NCBI RefSeq assembly: GCF_001634365.1
Contig: NZ_CP014579.1
Span: 1,860,001 to 1,924,000, forward strand
Source: Paraburkholderia phytofirmans OLGA172
GTDB taxonomy: Bacteria; Pseudomonadota; Gammaproteobacteria; Burkholderiales; Burkholderiaceae
Length of the DNA: 64,000 bases
Reading direction: 5' to 3'
Below the pieces are notes generated by a model. It did no database searches. It was given only the letters and a program-made list of their open reading frames with translations, and was not told where the DNA came from. This document shows positions 54,980-63,142 of this stretch, piece by piece; the stretch's first letter is position 1; every line of letters starts with the position of its first letter. The position numbers were made by a program, and so were the translations under genes.

Positions 54980-55675
54980 ATGAGCCTAGCCGCCAGCAAG
55001 CAAGCCACGTCCGCTCGAACCCGCAAGAAGTCTGTCTCGACCCAGCCCGAAGCCGGCCGCGCCGAAGCTGCCACGAACCCACATTCTCCGGGCAGCAGCA
55101 ACGTCGAATTCATCACCCAGCAGTGGCAGCGGGAATACAGAAATCTGGATCTTTCGAACTTCCTGCTCGCGGTTTATTTCATGCGCATCGGTACGCTCGT
55201 CGAAGTCGCGTTTGACAAGAGGTGCCAGGAACGTTGGGGTATCAGCGGGTCAGACATGCGTGTCCTGCTGGCGCTGCGTCGCAGCGGCCACCCGTATGCA
55301 AAGCGGCCGACCGATCTGTATCGCTCCCTGCTCGTTACTTCGGGCGCAATAACCAAGAAGATCGATCGGCTCGCGAGCCTTGGCATGGTCGAACGCCAGT
55401 CCGACCCGAGTCACGGCGGCGGGTCGATCGTTCATCTGACCAGGAAGGGCCTTGACGTTGTCGAAAAAGCCATTGTGAAGCTTGCGGAAGAGTCTTCGAT
55501 CGCACCTGCTATGGCGCACTTTACGGAAGCCGAGCGGGCAAGCGGTACGGAGTTCTGTTTGCGTACCTTGGCCCTGATGGAGGAATTGAACGTCCCGGCA
55601 ATCGAAGACACCGAAAACATCGAGTCGGCATCTCGAACCAAAGCGGCGCGACGGCCATCCCGCAACAGTCGTTAA
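54980..55675 (+). CDS. MarR-family transcriptional regulator
   Basis: A 231-residue protein with a disordered N-terminal 40 residues, then a MarR winged helix: MRVLLALRRSGHPYAKRPTD, SLLVTSGAITKKIDRLASLG and MVERQSDPSHGGGSIVHLT. Unusually long for MarR because of both tails. GGAAG precedes the ATG. The stop lies in a tandem 13-base repeat. Target unknown. Confidence 0.9.
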   Translation: MSLAASKQATSARTRKKSVSTQPEAGRAEAATNPHSPGSSNVEFITQQWQREYRNLDLSNFLLAVYFMRIGTLVEVAFDKRCQERWGISGSDMRVLLALRRSGHPYAKRPTDLYRSLLVTSGAITKKIDRLASLGMVERQSDPSHGGGSIVHLTRKGLDVVEKAIVKLAEESSIAPAMAHFTEAERASGTEFCLRTLALMEELNVPAIEDTENIESASRTKAARRPSRNSR

Positions 55676-55690
55676 TTACAGTCGTTAATT
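55665..55690. repeat. Tandem 13-base duplication at the marR stop
   Basis: ACAGTCGTTAATT occurs twice back to back (55665-55677 and 55678-55690). The TAA stop of marR lies in the first copy. A likely slippage duplication. Confidence 0.7.
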
Positions 55691-55803
55691 ACACTGTGGC
55701 GGCGGCCTTTTTTTGTGCATCCTGCAAGCTCTGCGGGTAGTACGACGTGGCCCAGCAGCAGCGCTACAGCAACGAAAGTCGCCTTGCTCACGGATGAACG
55801 CAT
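55689..55803 (-). pseudogene. Truncated DUF4148-like secreted protein
   Basis: A ribosome site AAGGAG and ATG 55803 start a signal-like stretch MRSSVSKATFVAVALLLG. Soon after, a shifted frame encodes TSYYPQSLQDAQKKAAATV and a stop, the C-terminal style of DUF4148 proteins. The middle is missing and the frame is broken, so it is a deletion relic. Confidence 0.7.
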
Positions 55804-55928
55804 TAGCTACTCCTTGTTTTTAGTTGAAGTGAACTTGCTGACAGCATCGTAGTTAGAGCAACGGCGTTCCTATATGGCCTACTCGTTTCGGTAACGCCCG
55901 GAATCTGCCAGTTGTCGGACTGCCACGG

Positions 55929-56360
55929 CTACGCACCTCCCGGACCTGGGACGTAGCTCTTGACTATGTGGTCGACCAAGGCCGGCAAACGCTGAGCGAT
56001 CCGCCGGGAATCGCTGCTCGATTTGAAATTGGATGTTGCACCCTCCCAAAGCATCACCAACGTATCCGTCAGCACCCCGGCATCCACTGCGTTTGCGGCA
56101 ACTGCCAGCCGCATCAATAGTGCTCGAAACTCCTGGCCAGGATTGGTACGCGAAAGCGTGACAGGATGCTCCTCGGCGGTGAACGCTACCACCGGCAATT
56201 GAGGTTGCCCGCGCTGATAACCATCTGAAGCCAGCTCAACCGCGACATCGATAAAGAGTTCGAGCAAGTACTGGATGGGCTCTTCGCCCGATCGATGTCC
56301 AGCTTCCTGCCATCGCGCGCGCTCGCGATCGCGATCGCAACATCCACCATTGCTTTCCAC
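55929..56360 (-). pseudogene. C-terminal part of a TetR-type regulator
   Basis: The frame from about residue 20 (EEPIQYLLELFIDVAVELAS onward) to the end (PALVDHIVKSYVPGPGGA) looks like the ligand domain of a TetR regulator, including TDTLVMLWEGATSNFKSS. No N-terminal helix-turn-helix is found upstream in any minus frame. It is probably a remnant. Confidence 0.55.
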
Positions 56361-56914
56361 ATCGTTCAGCCATCCTTTGTGTCAGCCACAGCAGCCGAAT
56401 TGGCTCCAAAGACTGTTGTGGCGATTCTTGTAACAAAGCATTTTGGCGAATGTCGCGTAGTCGACCCGGGAAGCGTCGCCTTGCAAATTGTGTCGTTCCG
56501 GAGTGTTCGCTTTCGTCACGATGAAACTCCAGAGTTGCCCTGTCGGTAACCAATGAAATTACCGCTGGTTCGACCCGCCGGGAATGCTATCTCCACAACC
56601 ACAGTTCGCACATGTCCCGAATCGCAAAGCACCATTGCGCGCCGTAGGACGATAAAGGCCCACGCCACGGACGCCGCATTCGTGTCGCTTGAACGCCAAC
56701 ACTTAGTGAATCGCTTCACGCCGACCCTTTCCGGCTTGGACCCGAGATGCGGTCCCAAGCATGCCGTCATCGACGAATGGGTTGACACGCCTCCACCGGC
56801 ATCCTAATATACAACAATGCTGTACGCATTCACTATTGTTGAATACACAGCACAGCGCCTGGCAGGAGACATCGAAGTTTCAGGATCGCCATCATTTATT
56901 AAGGATTACTTTCA
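56361..56914. promoter_or_regulatory. Region upstream of the catabolic operon
   Basis: No intact gene. The last 110 bases hold the inverted repeat at 56808-56845, a candidate operator, and the promoter of the crotonase gene. The 56361-56800 part looks like decayed coding DNA, possibly the rest of the TetR gene. Confidence 0.45.
56808..56845. promoter_or_regulatory. Candidate IclR operator before the crotonase operon
   Basis: TATACAACAAT (56808-56818) and ATTGTTGAATA (56835-56845) form an inverted repeat with 10 of 11 matches. The half ATTGTTGAAT recurs in the palindrome before iclR (62436-62451). Confidence 0.6.
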
Positions 56915-57703
56915 ATGGACAGCATCTATTTTGAACGTCGTCAGAACGTAGGCCATATCGTATTGGCCAATCCTCCCTCGAATCTCATCGCGGCTGATTT
57001 CGCCGACTGCCTTGAGAGGGCCGTCCGGGAAGCCAGCAAGGCCGATATCCGGTCGCTCCTGATCCGTGCACAGGGGCCCGACTTCAGCAAGGGCGGCGAC
57101 GTCCTCGATTTCATCGACAAAGGTTTCGATGATTGGCGGACGTTCATATCGCAGATTCACCACACCTATCGGTCAATCGAATCCCTCCAGATTCCAACGA
57201 TTGCCGCAGTGCGCGGTGCGGCATTCGGCGGCGCATTCGAGCTGGCTCTCGCTTGCGACTTCATTGTCGCCGCAGAGAACGCCACCTTCCGGTGTATTGA
57301 AGCGTCCGTTGGCTCGGCACCTGTCGCGGGCGGCGTGCAACGCCTGGCGGAACGAGTGGGCCGTGCGTATGCGGCGCGCTACGCGATGCTAAGCGAACCC
57401 ATGTCCGGCGCGACCGCCGGTCAGCTCGGCGTTGCCGCCTTCGTCGTCGGCGAAGATCAGGTCGAGAACGTCGCCGAGGATCTCGCCATCAAACTTGCCA
57501 ACGGCCCTACGCGCTCGTATGGCGCCATTCGCGCCCTCCTCAAGGCATGGTCAGGCGGCGGCGTGCCCGGTGCCGACGCGCTGGTCCTCGATCTCACCAT
57601 GGGGCTGCACATGACGGAAGACGCCAGGAAAGGGCGAACTGCACGTGCAGAAGCCGTCGCGCGCGGCGAAGAACCGGCTCCGGTCGTTTTTCTCGGCAAA
57701 TGA
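56915..57703 (+). CDS. Enoyl-CoA hydratase/isomerase family protein
   Basis: A 262-residue crotonase-fold protein with AVRGAAFGGAFELALACDFI (the oxyanion-hole region) and ASVGSAPVAGGVQRLAERVG. It would add water to, or isomerise, an enoyl-CoA in the pathway of this operon. It lacks an obvious Glu pair of classical ECH at the second position, so the reaction is uncertain. AAGGA precedes the ATG. First gene of the IclR-linked cluster. Confidence 0.9.
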   Translation: MDSIYFERRQNVGHIVLANPPSNLIAADFADCLERAVREASKADIRSLLIRAQGPDFSKGGDVLDFIDKGFDDWRTFISQIHHTYRSIESLQIPTIAAVRGAAFGGAFELALACDFIVAAENATFRCIEASVGSAPVAGGVQRLAERVGRAYAARYAMLSEPMSGATAGQLGVAAFVVGEDQVENVAEDLAIKLANGPTRSYGAIRALLKAWSGGGVPGADALVLDLTMGLHMTEDARKGRTARAEAVARGEEPAPVVFLGK

Positions 57704-57718
57704 GCCATCAGACAGGCC

Positions 57719-57875
57719 CATGGCGCGGAAGACCGGCTTGCAGCTGCGCAAGGTCCCCAAGTAGATCCGCTTTGTCGACTCGTTTCCCACCACCGTGACG
57801 GGAAAAATCCAGAAGTACCAGATACGGAAAATCATGACCGACGAGCTTGGACTGAAAGAACAACACACAGCGTGA
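57719..57875 (+). pseudogene. C-terminal relic of an acyl-CoA ligase
   Basis: Reading in frame to the stop at 57873-57875, the sequence gives LQLRKVPK, a TAG stop, then [20 protein letters not shown] ending GLKEQHTA. This is the end of an AMP-forming acyl-CoA ligase, including the catalytic TGKIQK lysine. TAG stands where family members have a Tyr. The rest of the gene is gone. Confidence 0.8.
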
Positions 57876-57933
57876 CGCTCCTCGGCGATGAGATCACATC
57901 AATCCCGTTGTCACACTTTACCGGAGTGCTGCC

Positions 57934-58299
57934 ATGGCAGAAGTCGATATACAAACCGTCTATTTCGTCGCGAAGGATATTGGCCGGCTGGAAAATTTCT
58001 ATGGTTCGGCGCTGGGGATGCCTGTCCAGTTCCGCGACGAGAACAAGTGGACTCAATTCCGCCTGCAGCGCAGCGCATTCGCACTGTGCTCGGTAGAAGA
58101 AGCGGCACAAGGAGCCGTCGGGGCCGTCCCCGTCTTCCAGGTCGCCGGGGAGGCCCAGGACGAGGTTCGGCAGAAAATCCTGTCCGCCGGCGGCCAGTTA
58201 CTCGCAGAGCGCGACATGGGTACGCACGGCATTGTTGCCACCTACAAGGATCCGGAAGAAAACATCTTTCAGGTATTCAGCAAATCTCCGGCGCACTAA
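57934..58299 (+). CDS. VOC-family (glyoxalase-like) protein
   Basis: A 121-residue vicinal-oxygen-chelate domain with the paired beta-alpha-beta fold (TVYFVAKDIGRLENFYGSAL and ENIFQVFSK). VOC proteins include dioxygenases, epimerases and resistance proteins; this one is too short for a two-domain dioxygenase. Ribosome site GGAG. Follows the crotonase gene and ligase relic. Confidence 0.87.
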   Translation: MAEVDIQTVYFVAKDIGRLENFYGSALGMPVQFRDENKWTQFRLQRSAFALCSVEEAAQGAVGAVPVFQVAGEAQDEVRQKILSAGGQLLAERDMGTHGIVATYKDPEENIFQVFSKSPAH

Positions 58300-58348
58300 G
58301 TCGCGCCAAGTCAGAAGACCACTCAATTCGCACCTTACTGGAAAATCG

Positions 58349-59371
58349 ATGAAATTCGGTATATTTGACCAAAACGATCGCAATGGACTGCCTATTCATA
58401 AGCAGTACGAAGATAGAATGGAAATTATCGAGTTTTACGACAGGCTCGGCTTCCATTGTTATCACATGTCGGAACACCATGCGACCACGCTGAGCGCTTG
58501 CCCGTCGCAAAGCGTGTTTCTTGCCGCTGCCGCGCAGCGCACCAGGACACTGCGCCTGTCTCCGCTGGTCTACATTCTCCCGATCCACCACCCCGTGCGT
58601 CTTGCCGAAGAAATCTGCATGCTCGACAATCTGAGCGGCGGCCGCCTGGAGTATGGCGTGGGGCGAGGCGCCTCGCCCCACGAAATCGCGGCGCTCGGTA
58701 TCGATCCGGCCACGGCTCAGGCCAGATACATCGAGTCGTATGAAATCATCAAGCGGTATCTCAGTTCGGATACCCTCGACTATCAGGGGACGTTCTGGCA
58801 ATTCAACGACATGCCGGTCGAACTCAAGCCGCTGCAGACGCCCCCTCCGACCTGGTACGCGCTGGCGTCGCCGGAGTCGACGGTATGGCCAGCCCAGGAG
58901 AAGATGAACATCGTGTGCGGCGGCCCGGTCCAACGCGTCAGAGCCATCACCGAGCGATATCGCGAAGAATTCTCCAAACGGCATCCGTCCGCCGCTGAGC
59001 CGCTCATCGGCGTGAATCGCTATATTGTTGTCGCGGAAACGGACCAGGAGGCCATGAAAATTGCCTCGCGGGCATGGTCAGTCTTCTATCCGAACTTTTA
59101 CAAGCTCTGGAAAAAGCACGGGACGGAACCGGTCAACCAGAAGCTTCCGCCGACCATCGCAACGCTCGTGGAATCGGGCCTCGCCGTAGTGGGCCGCCCG
59201 GAAACCGTTCGTGAAAAACTGCTGGAGCAGGCGCACGATGGGGACTTCAACTACCTCATCGGAACGTTCATGTTCGGCGACATGTCCGTCGCCGAAGCCA
59301 AGACATCTATTGGGCTTTTTCACGAGTCCGTCATGCCCGCGTTCAGCGAGTTGCAAAAGGTTCCATCATGA
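58349..59371 (+). CDS. Luciferase-like flavin monooxygenase
   Basis: A 340-residue LLM-class flavoprotein, beginning MKFGIFDQNDRNGLPIHKQY and containing LSPLVYILPIHHPVRLAEEI and NLSGGRLEYGVGRGASPHEI. This class uses reduced flavin supplied by a separate reductase, here the next gene, overlapping by four bases (ATGA). ATG 58349 is the family start; an earlier in-frame start was rejected. The reaction may be a Baeyer-Villiger or C-H oxidation; unknown. Confidence 0.92.
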   Translation: MKFGIFDQNDRNGLPIHKQYEDRMEIIEFYDRLGFHCYHMSEHHATTLSACPSQSVFLAAAAQRTRTLRLSPLVYILPIHHPVRLAEEICMLDNLSGGRLEYGVGRGASPHEIAALGIDPATAQARYIESYEIIKRYLSSDTLDYQGTFWQFNDMPVELKPLQTPPPTWYALASPESTVWPAQEKMNIVCGGPVQRVRAITERYREEFSKRHPSAAEPLIGVNRYIVVAETDQEAMKIASRAWSVFYPNFYKLWKKHGTEPVNQKLPPTIATLVESGLAVVGRPETVREKLLEQAHDGDFNYLIGTFMFGDMSVAEAKTSIGLFHESVMPAFSELQKVPS

Positions 59372-60477
59372 ATGGCAGCACTCTGGTAGACCACGAACGT
59401 CCTCCAATCAGGACGTTCGACAAACGCCAGTTGAGAGACGTATTAGGGTCCTTTGTCACCGGTGTCACCGTGGTCACCACCCGCGATGCCGAGGGAGGCA
59501 TGCACGGCCTCACCGCAAATTCGTTTTCCTCAGTTTCTTTGGATCCACCCCTCGTTTTATGGAGCCAGGCGACCTCCGCGGGAAGCCATTCTGCGTTCAA
59601 GGATGCCGAACGATTCACCATCAACATCCTGGCAGAGCACCAATACGACCTCGCCAATCACTTTGCGACCCGCTCGCCGGACAAATTCTCCGGCATCGAC
59701 TATGACCTTGGGGTCGACGGGCTGCCGCTACTGCGCAATTGCAGCGCATGGCTGGAGTGCAAGGTGGTCTCCCGCTTTCCAGGCGGAGACCATGTGATTT
59801 TTGTCGGATCGGTGGATTGCATTCGCCAGAGCACGCGGCGGCCACTGGTATTCGGCGGCGGGCAGTATCTGGTCGCCGACCCGCACGACCTCGGCCGCGC
59901 ACCGGTCGGAACGGAGGGTGCGATGAAATCGCAGCCGCATGCTGTCCGGCTGGCCAGCCGCGCCATGTTGCGGCTCGCGCATACACTGGACAAGACGCTT
60001 GCGCTGGTAGCGTGGGGCAATCACGGTCCCACGGTGATCGCGTGGCAAGCCGCGACCACGCCCGTGGTCGCCGATCTGCCGCTGGGACTTGTGCTACCGG
60101 TGACGACTTCCGCTTCGGGCCTGGCTCTCGCGGCGTTTCTTCCGCCTGAAGCGGTCGATCGATTCGTGACGGCGGAGCTGCGTGATAACGGACGACAAGC
60201 GTCTGGCGAACTGACCCTCACCGCGGAATCATTCGCCAGCGTACTTGAATCCGTCAGGGCTTCGCATGTCGCGACAAGGCGCCCCGGGCCGTTTTATGAC
60301 GACCGGGTGCTCGCCAACGCCATCAGCGTGCCCATTCTTTCCCCGAGCGGACTGGCCGTGCTGGCACTGACGGCGATCGGCCCAGCAGAGCATTTCGATG
60401 CCGCGGCTGACAGCCCTTGTGCAGAAGCCCTCAGGGACGCCGCACACGAGATCTCCGCTGCATTGGGAGACGCGTGA
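59368..60477 (+). CDS. Flavin reductase fused to IclR-type effector domain
   Basis: A 369-residue protein. Residues about 17-175 form a HpaC-like flavin reductase: FVTGVTVVTTRDAEGGMHGL and TANSFSSVSLDPPLVL. From about residue 195 the sequence resembles the ligand-binding half of IclR regulators (GLVLPVTTSASGLALAAFLP, then ISVPILSPSGLAVLALTAIG) without a helix-turn-helix. It would supply reduced flavin to the monooxygenase, perhaps gated by a pathway ligand. Translationally coupled to it by ATGA. Confidence 0.87.
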   Translation: MNGSTLVDHERPPIRTFDKRQLRDVLGSFVTGVTVVTTRDAEGGMHGLTANSFSSVSLDPPLVLWSQATSAGSHSAFKDAERFTINILAEHQYDLANHFATRSPDKFSGIDYDLGVDGLPLLRNCSAWLECKVVSRFPGGDHVIFVGSVDCIRQSTRRPLVFGGGQYLVADPHDLGRAPVGTEGAMKSQPHAVRLASRAMLRLAHTLDKTLALVAWGNHGPTVIAWQAATTPVVADLPLGLVLPVTTSASGLALAAFLPPEAVDRFVTAELRDNGRQASGELTLTAESFASVLESVRASHVATRRPGPFYDDRVLANAISVPILSPSGLAVLALTAIGPAEHFDAAADSPCAEALRDAAHEISAALGDA

Positions 60478-60528
60478 ATTGGCATTTGCCCAAGTTAAAG
60501 CGACCAATATATCGGCCAAACTCCCATC

Positions 60529-61395
60529 ATGACTGAAACAGATAGCCAACTACTTGAATCCTCGCTGCCCGCCATCGAACAGGCAGCATTGAATCTCCCG
60601 ACACTTGGCGACAAACGGGTCATCACGTATCGGGTTGCCGGCGACGAGCGCGCGCCCGCCATCGTGCTGCTGCATGGCATTGGTTCGAGCTCGGCGGGAT
60701 ATCGCGCGCAGCTCGCCGCACTGTGCAGGCACCATCGGGTGATTGCCTGGGATGCACCCGGCTATGGACAAAGCAGCCCCTTTGCGATCGGCACGCCGGC
60801 CGCCACGGATTATGCGGATGCGCTCATGGCCCTGCTGTCCGCGCTCGGCATTGCGCGTGCGACCGTCGTAGGCAGTTCATGGGGGAGTGTCATCGCTGCA
60901 ACGTTTGCGGCGCGGTACCCGTCGGCTACACGCGCTCTCGTATTGAGCGCGCCCAATGTTGCACGAGGACATCTATCCGGTGCGGAGCGCGACCAGGCGC
61001 GAGAAGTCCTGATGCGAAGCGCAGCGGCACAATCGCCCGAGGCGCGCGCCGCTGTGGTCAACGCGCTGGTCGCTCCGAACGCCGGTCCCCTGGTTCGCGC
61101 GGTCGTATCACGGCTGAGAGACGCGGTGACCGCCACAGGCTGGGAACACGCCGTGGATATGCTTTTCTCCACATATACGCCATCCGTCGTTGCTTCGATC
61201 CAGGCGCCGCTCTCCGTCATTATCGGCAACCTGGACCGCGTCGCTCCCATCGACGACCATGCCCGGCCGATTCACGAGGCTGCTCACGATTCGACACTCC
61301 ACGTACTCGATGCAATCGGCCACATGCCGAAGCTCGAAGCGCCGGGGGCATTCAATTCCATCGTGTTGGCAGCTGCCGCAGCCGGGACAGACTGA
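60529..61395 (+). CDS. Alpha/beta-fold hydrolase
   Basis: A 288-residue alpha/beta hydrolase with oxyanion segment LLHGIGSSSAGYRAQLAAL, the nucleophile motif GSSWGSVIAATFAARYPS, and the acid and His in GNLDRVAPIDDH and DAIGHMPKLEAP. A lactonase, esterase or C-C hydrolase in the operon pathway. Last gene of the unit; a terminator-like hairpin follows. Confidence 0.9.
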   Translation: MTETDSQLLESSLPAIEQAALNLPTLGDKRVITYRVAGDERAPAIVLLHGIGSSSAGYRAQLAALCRHHRVIAWDAPGYGQSSPFAIGTPAATDYADALMALLSALGIARATVVGSSWGSVIAATFAARYPSATRALVLSAPNVARGHLSGAERDQAREVLMRSAAAQSPEARAAVVNALVAPNAGPLVRAVVSRLRDAVTATGWEHAVDMLFSTYTPSVVASIQAPLSVIIGNLDRVAPIDDHARPIHEAAHDSTLHVLDAIGHMPKLEAPGAFNSIVLAAAAAGTD

Positions 61396-61448
61396 TGGAA
61401 GGATGAATGCAATGAGGAGGCTGCGGCGCAGGCCGCTGCCCTCGCTTC

Positions 61449-61477
61449 AGGGCCTGTTCACGCTAATAACAGGCCCT
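61449..61477. terminator. Hairpin after the catabolic operon
   Basis: AGGGCCTGTT (61449-61458) and AACAGGCCCT (61468-61477) form a perfect 10-base stem with a 9-base loop. It lies between the convergent hydrolase and iclR genes. A probable bidirectional terminator, though without a long T-run. Confidence 0.65.
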
Positions 61478-61541
61478 AATGTGTCCATTGCTTGTCGCTC
61501 GCCGGGACAGATGGCGCGCATCGGTATCGCGCGCCCGGCTT

Positions 61542-62318
61542 CTACCCAATTTTGCTGGGGACCTTTCCGCCCAGTGCAACCGTAGCTCGAACCGCGCTAT
61601 CGAGTAGCGCTTTTATCTGCTTACCTTCAATTTCCGTGTCCAGTGTTGCGGGCGATCCGATGAGACTGATGGCAAATCGAAGATATCCGTCCCTGTCCCA
61701 GATCGGGGCCGCGACAGACACGTAACCCATGTCCCCGCGATGGACCGTTGTGAAGCCACAGGTGCGCAATTCAGTGATCGCTTCTTCCCGCAAGGAAGCC
61801 GGACTCCATTCCTGTTCCGCAGACAGTTCGCGGCTGATGAGATCGTCGGTGCGCCCGGGCTGAAGGCAGGCAATGAACAGCTTTCCCGCCGCCGTCGTGA
61901 CCAGCGGAATCAGACCGGTTCTCAACTCGAGAATACTGCGCGTCTGCCCCTCCTGCTTAAAGAGACTAACCGGGCCATCCTCGGTCCATGCGGTCACGGC
62001 CGCGCCACTCAGTGTTGCTTCCCGCAAGGCGATCACCTCCCGGCGAACGATATCGAATCCGTCCAGCTGGTTAATCGCGCTCATACCCAAAGCAAGCGAC
62101 GCCGGCCCGAGCTTGTAGCACCCTGGCTTTTCGTCCGTCGACGCAAGCCCGGTTCGCACCAGACTAATCATGTAGTTGCTCGTCGCGCTCGGCGACAGTT
62201 CGGACAACGCAGCAATCTCCTTGAGCGGGAGTGCTCGCTCACTCGTCTGCAACGCGGAGAGGATTCGGAACGCAATCTCGACAGACTGAATGCCGCGCCT
62301 CGCAGTCACATTGGTCAT
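61542..62318 (-). CDS. IclR-family transcriptional regulator
   Basis: A 258-residue IclR protein: N-terminal winged helix (LPLKEIAALSELSPSATSNY then MISLVRTGLAS) and the C-terminal effector domain. It converges on the catabolic operon, and palindromes with the same half-site lie before both its own gene and the operon, supporting it as their regulator. Confidence 0.92.
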   Translation of the reverse strand: MTNVTARRGIQSVEIAFRILSALQTSERALPLKEIAALSELSPSATSNYMISLVRTGLASTDEKPGCYKLGPASLALGMSAINQLDGFDIVRREVIALREATLSGAAVTAWTEDGPVSLFKQEGQTRSILELRTGLIPLVTTAAGKLFIACLQPGRTDDLISRELSAEQEWSPASLREEAITELRTCGFTTVHRGDMGYVSVAAPIWDRDGYLRFAISLIGSPATLDTEIEGKQIKALLDSAVRATVALGGKVPSKIG

Positions 62319-62437
62319 TTTTCGGCCGTATGGAAGTCACAAAAAATCACCGCCCCGGGTTTCTACGGACGGTCGCCATGTTGACACGTCTAGGGGTGAC
62401 CCCAATAGTGTTCAACATAAATTATCTCATTCATTAT

Positions 62438-62451
62438 TGTTGAATTCAACA
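62438..62451. promoter_or_regulatory. Perfect palindrome before iclR
   Basis: TGTTGAATTCAACA is a perfect palindrome about 120 bases upstream of the iclR start. With its flank it reads ATTGTTGAATTCAACA, and ATTGTTGAA recurs in the repeat at 56808-56845. A second GTTCAAC-like half lies near 62409. Confidence 0.6.
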
Positions 62452-62613
62452 CCGGCAAGCTGCGACGATCAGGGACAAGCGATCTGCTGGAATAAACGTC
62501 TGAATTTTTCAGCCTCTCATTTCATCAGTAGTACACATTTTTTGCCATTCCTTTTATTCAAATAACTTCTTCGGAAGAGTAACAACCGGGTCGAAGACAA
62601 GGCATGGCAATTT

Positions 62614-62898
62614 TTGGACGTACGGTGGCAGGCGCGATCGTTGCAATCCGCGATTACGCATGCATCACAGATGGTCAGCGAAATTACGGCAGCCTCTGTC
62701 GAGCAGAGTCATGGCCTGGAACAGGTCAATCAGGCAGTCATTCAGATGGACAAGATCGCGCAAGCTAACGCGGCGCTGATCGAACAGGCTACGCCTGCTA
62801 CTCAACTACTTGAGGAACAGGCAAACACGCTTAAAACGACCGTGTCTTCGTTCAAGCTTTTTGATGCGAACGAGCCGATGCTCGAAGCAAGGTCCTGA
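62614..62898 (+). pseudogene. C-terminal fragment of a methyl-accepting chemotaxis protein
   Basis: From about 62665 the frame encodes QMVSEITAASVEQSHGLEQV then NQAVIQMDKIAQANAALIEQ, the cytoplasmic signalling tip of chemoreceptors, and a typical C-terminal tail. The membrane and sensor parts are absent, so it is a relic. Confidence 0.8.
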
Positions 62899-63142
62899 CT
62901 TCACTGGAAAGACGTATCGCCGGGAAGTTGCCTTCATCGACGGTCGCAACCAATGGGTGCAATTGATCTAAAGAAATCCTGCCTGATGTGGGATAGCACC
63001 GGCGCTTGACTACCTGGACTCTGCCGCGATACCGGAAACGCGGCAGCGCGATCAATCATCATTTCCAGTTCCGCAAGCGCGCTAGCCGAAGTCCCCTCTC
63101 CGCGCTCGCAGACCGTCACCATGAAGGCCGAGTTCGCGGCGT
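62899..63142. other. Intergenic region, nothing recognised
   Basis: No gene, repeat or strong signal was found between the chemoreceptor relic and the amidohydrolase. Confidence 0.3.
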
